Source: Propionibacteriales bacterium
Lineage (GTDB): Bacteria; Actinomycetota; Actinomycetes; Propionibacteriales; Propionibacteriaceae
DNA: 6,690 nt
Reading direction: 5' to 3'
NCBI GenBank assembly: GCA_017882655.1
Contig: JADGPB010000133.1
Coordinates: forward strand, 1 to 6,690
The notes under the pieces are model-generated. The model ran no database searches. It was not told the origin of the DNA and was given only the letters and a program-made list of their open reading frames with translations. A program made the translations under genes and the position numbers. Below are positions 6,524-6,690 of this stretch, piece by piece. Position 1 is the first letter of the stretch. Every line of letters starts with the position of its first letter.

Positions 6524-6690
6524 AGGGCCGAACGGCCGGTTCTGTGTCGATGATCCAGGTGTGCCGCTCGTATGGGTCGTAGGCGGGCCAGCCGGGGTCG
6601 CCGGTCGCGGCGAAGGCGGTCCAGGCGGCGCGCACGCGGATCGACAGTGCCGCCGCCTCCGGTGGCGGCGGGTCCCCGATCAGGAATGCC
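6522..6690 (-). pseudogene. Type B carboxylesterase, C-terminal fragment fused at its 3' end to the oxidoreductase
   Basis: The frame is open from the right edge of the window and encodes the segment AAWTAFAATGDPGWPAYD followed by RHTWIIDTEPAVRPY, the hallmark C-terminal region of type B carboxylesterases (para-nitrobenzyl esterase group), which hydrolyse carboxylic esters. The catalytic Ser, Glu and His would lie further upstream, outside the window. Family members normally stop within about 20-30 residues of this point. Here the similarity ends at about PY (6522), and the frame runs another 58 codons, out of frame through the oxidoreductase gene, to a stop at 6345-6347. Those residues are Pro/Ala/Arg-rich and have no esterase character. 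The gene therefore seems to have lost its real 3' end. Whether the truncated esterase still folds cannot be judged from this window. Confidence 0.7.

Noticed and set aside
6650..6671. Perfect 8-bp inverted repeat CCGCCGCC / GGCGGCGG with a 6-nt loop
   Set aside because: It lies inside the esterase coding frame, encodes a Pro/Ala run, and is easily produced by chance in GC-rich codons. It has no T-run to act as a terminator.
1..6690. CRISPR arrays, tRNA or rRNA genes, phage or toxin-antitoxin modules
   Set aside because: No regularly spaced repeats, cloverleaf structures or matching proteins were seen on either strand.

Overview
This is a GC-rich window whose genes all lie on the minus strand, so they are read from right to left. 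Codon use, AGGAG-type ribosome binding sites, an actinobacterial-style IS630 relic and the protein sequences suggest an actinobacterium, possibly a mycolic-acid producer such as Gordonia, Rhodococcus or Mycolicibacterium. The genus cannot be fixed from the sequence alone.

The core is a nearly complete acetoin dehydrogenase (aco) operon in the order acoX, acoA, acoB, acoC, lpd. AcoA and AcoB are the alpha and beta subunits of the thiamine-diphosphate E1 that cleaves acetoin. AcoC has a lipoyl domain followed by an alpha/beta-hydrolase fold, where a classical E2 would have a catalytic acetyltransferase domain. Lpd is the E3 flavoprotein that reoxidises the dihydrolipoyl arm; its gene runs off the left edge of the window. 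AcoX is an NAD-kinase-like protein of unknown role that is typical of aco operons. Together the enzymes turn acetoin, CoA and NAD+ into acetyl-CoA, acetaldehyde and NADH. The gaps between acoX, acoA, acoB and acoC are 51, 34 and 7 nt, which fits one transcript.

Two places are scarred. Between acoC and lpd (about 883-1084) lies the 3' end of an IS630-family transposase gene, with a frameshift near its C-terminus. Its right edge abuts a CTAGCTAG sequence directly next to the lpd ribosome binding site. At the right end (5498-6690) the C-terminal part of a type B carboxylesterase runs, out of frame and without a break, into a CurA-like NADPH-dependent oxidoreductase that has no start codon where its homology begins. 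This looks like a deletion that fused two genes just upstream of acoX.

No aco regulator, clear operon promoter, tRNA, rRNA or CRISPR array is visible. The metabolic system itself is a known one. The unusual features are the IS relic inside the operon and the esterase-oxidoreductase fusion upstream of it.
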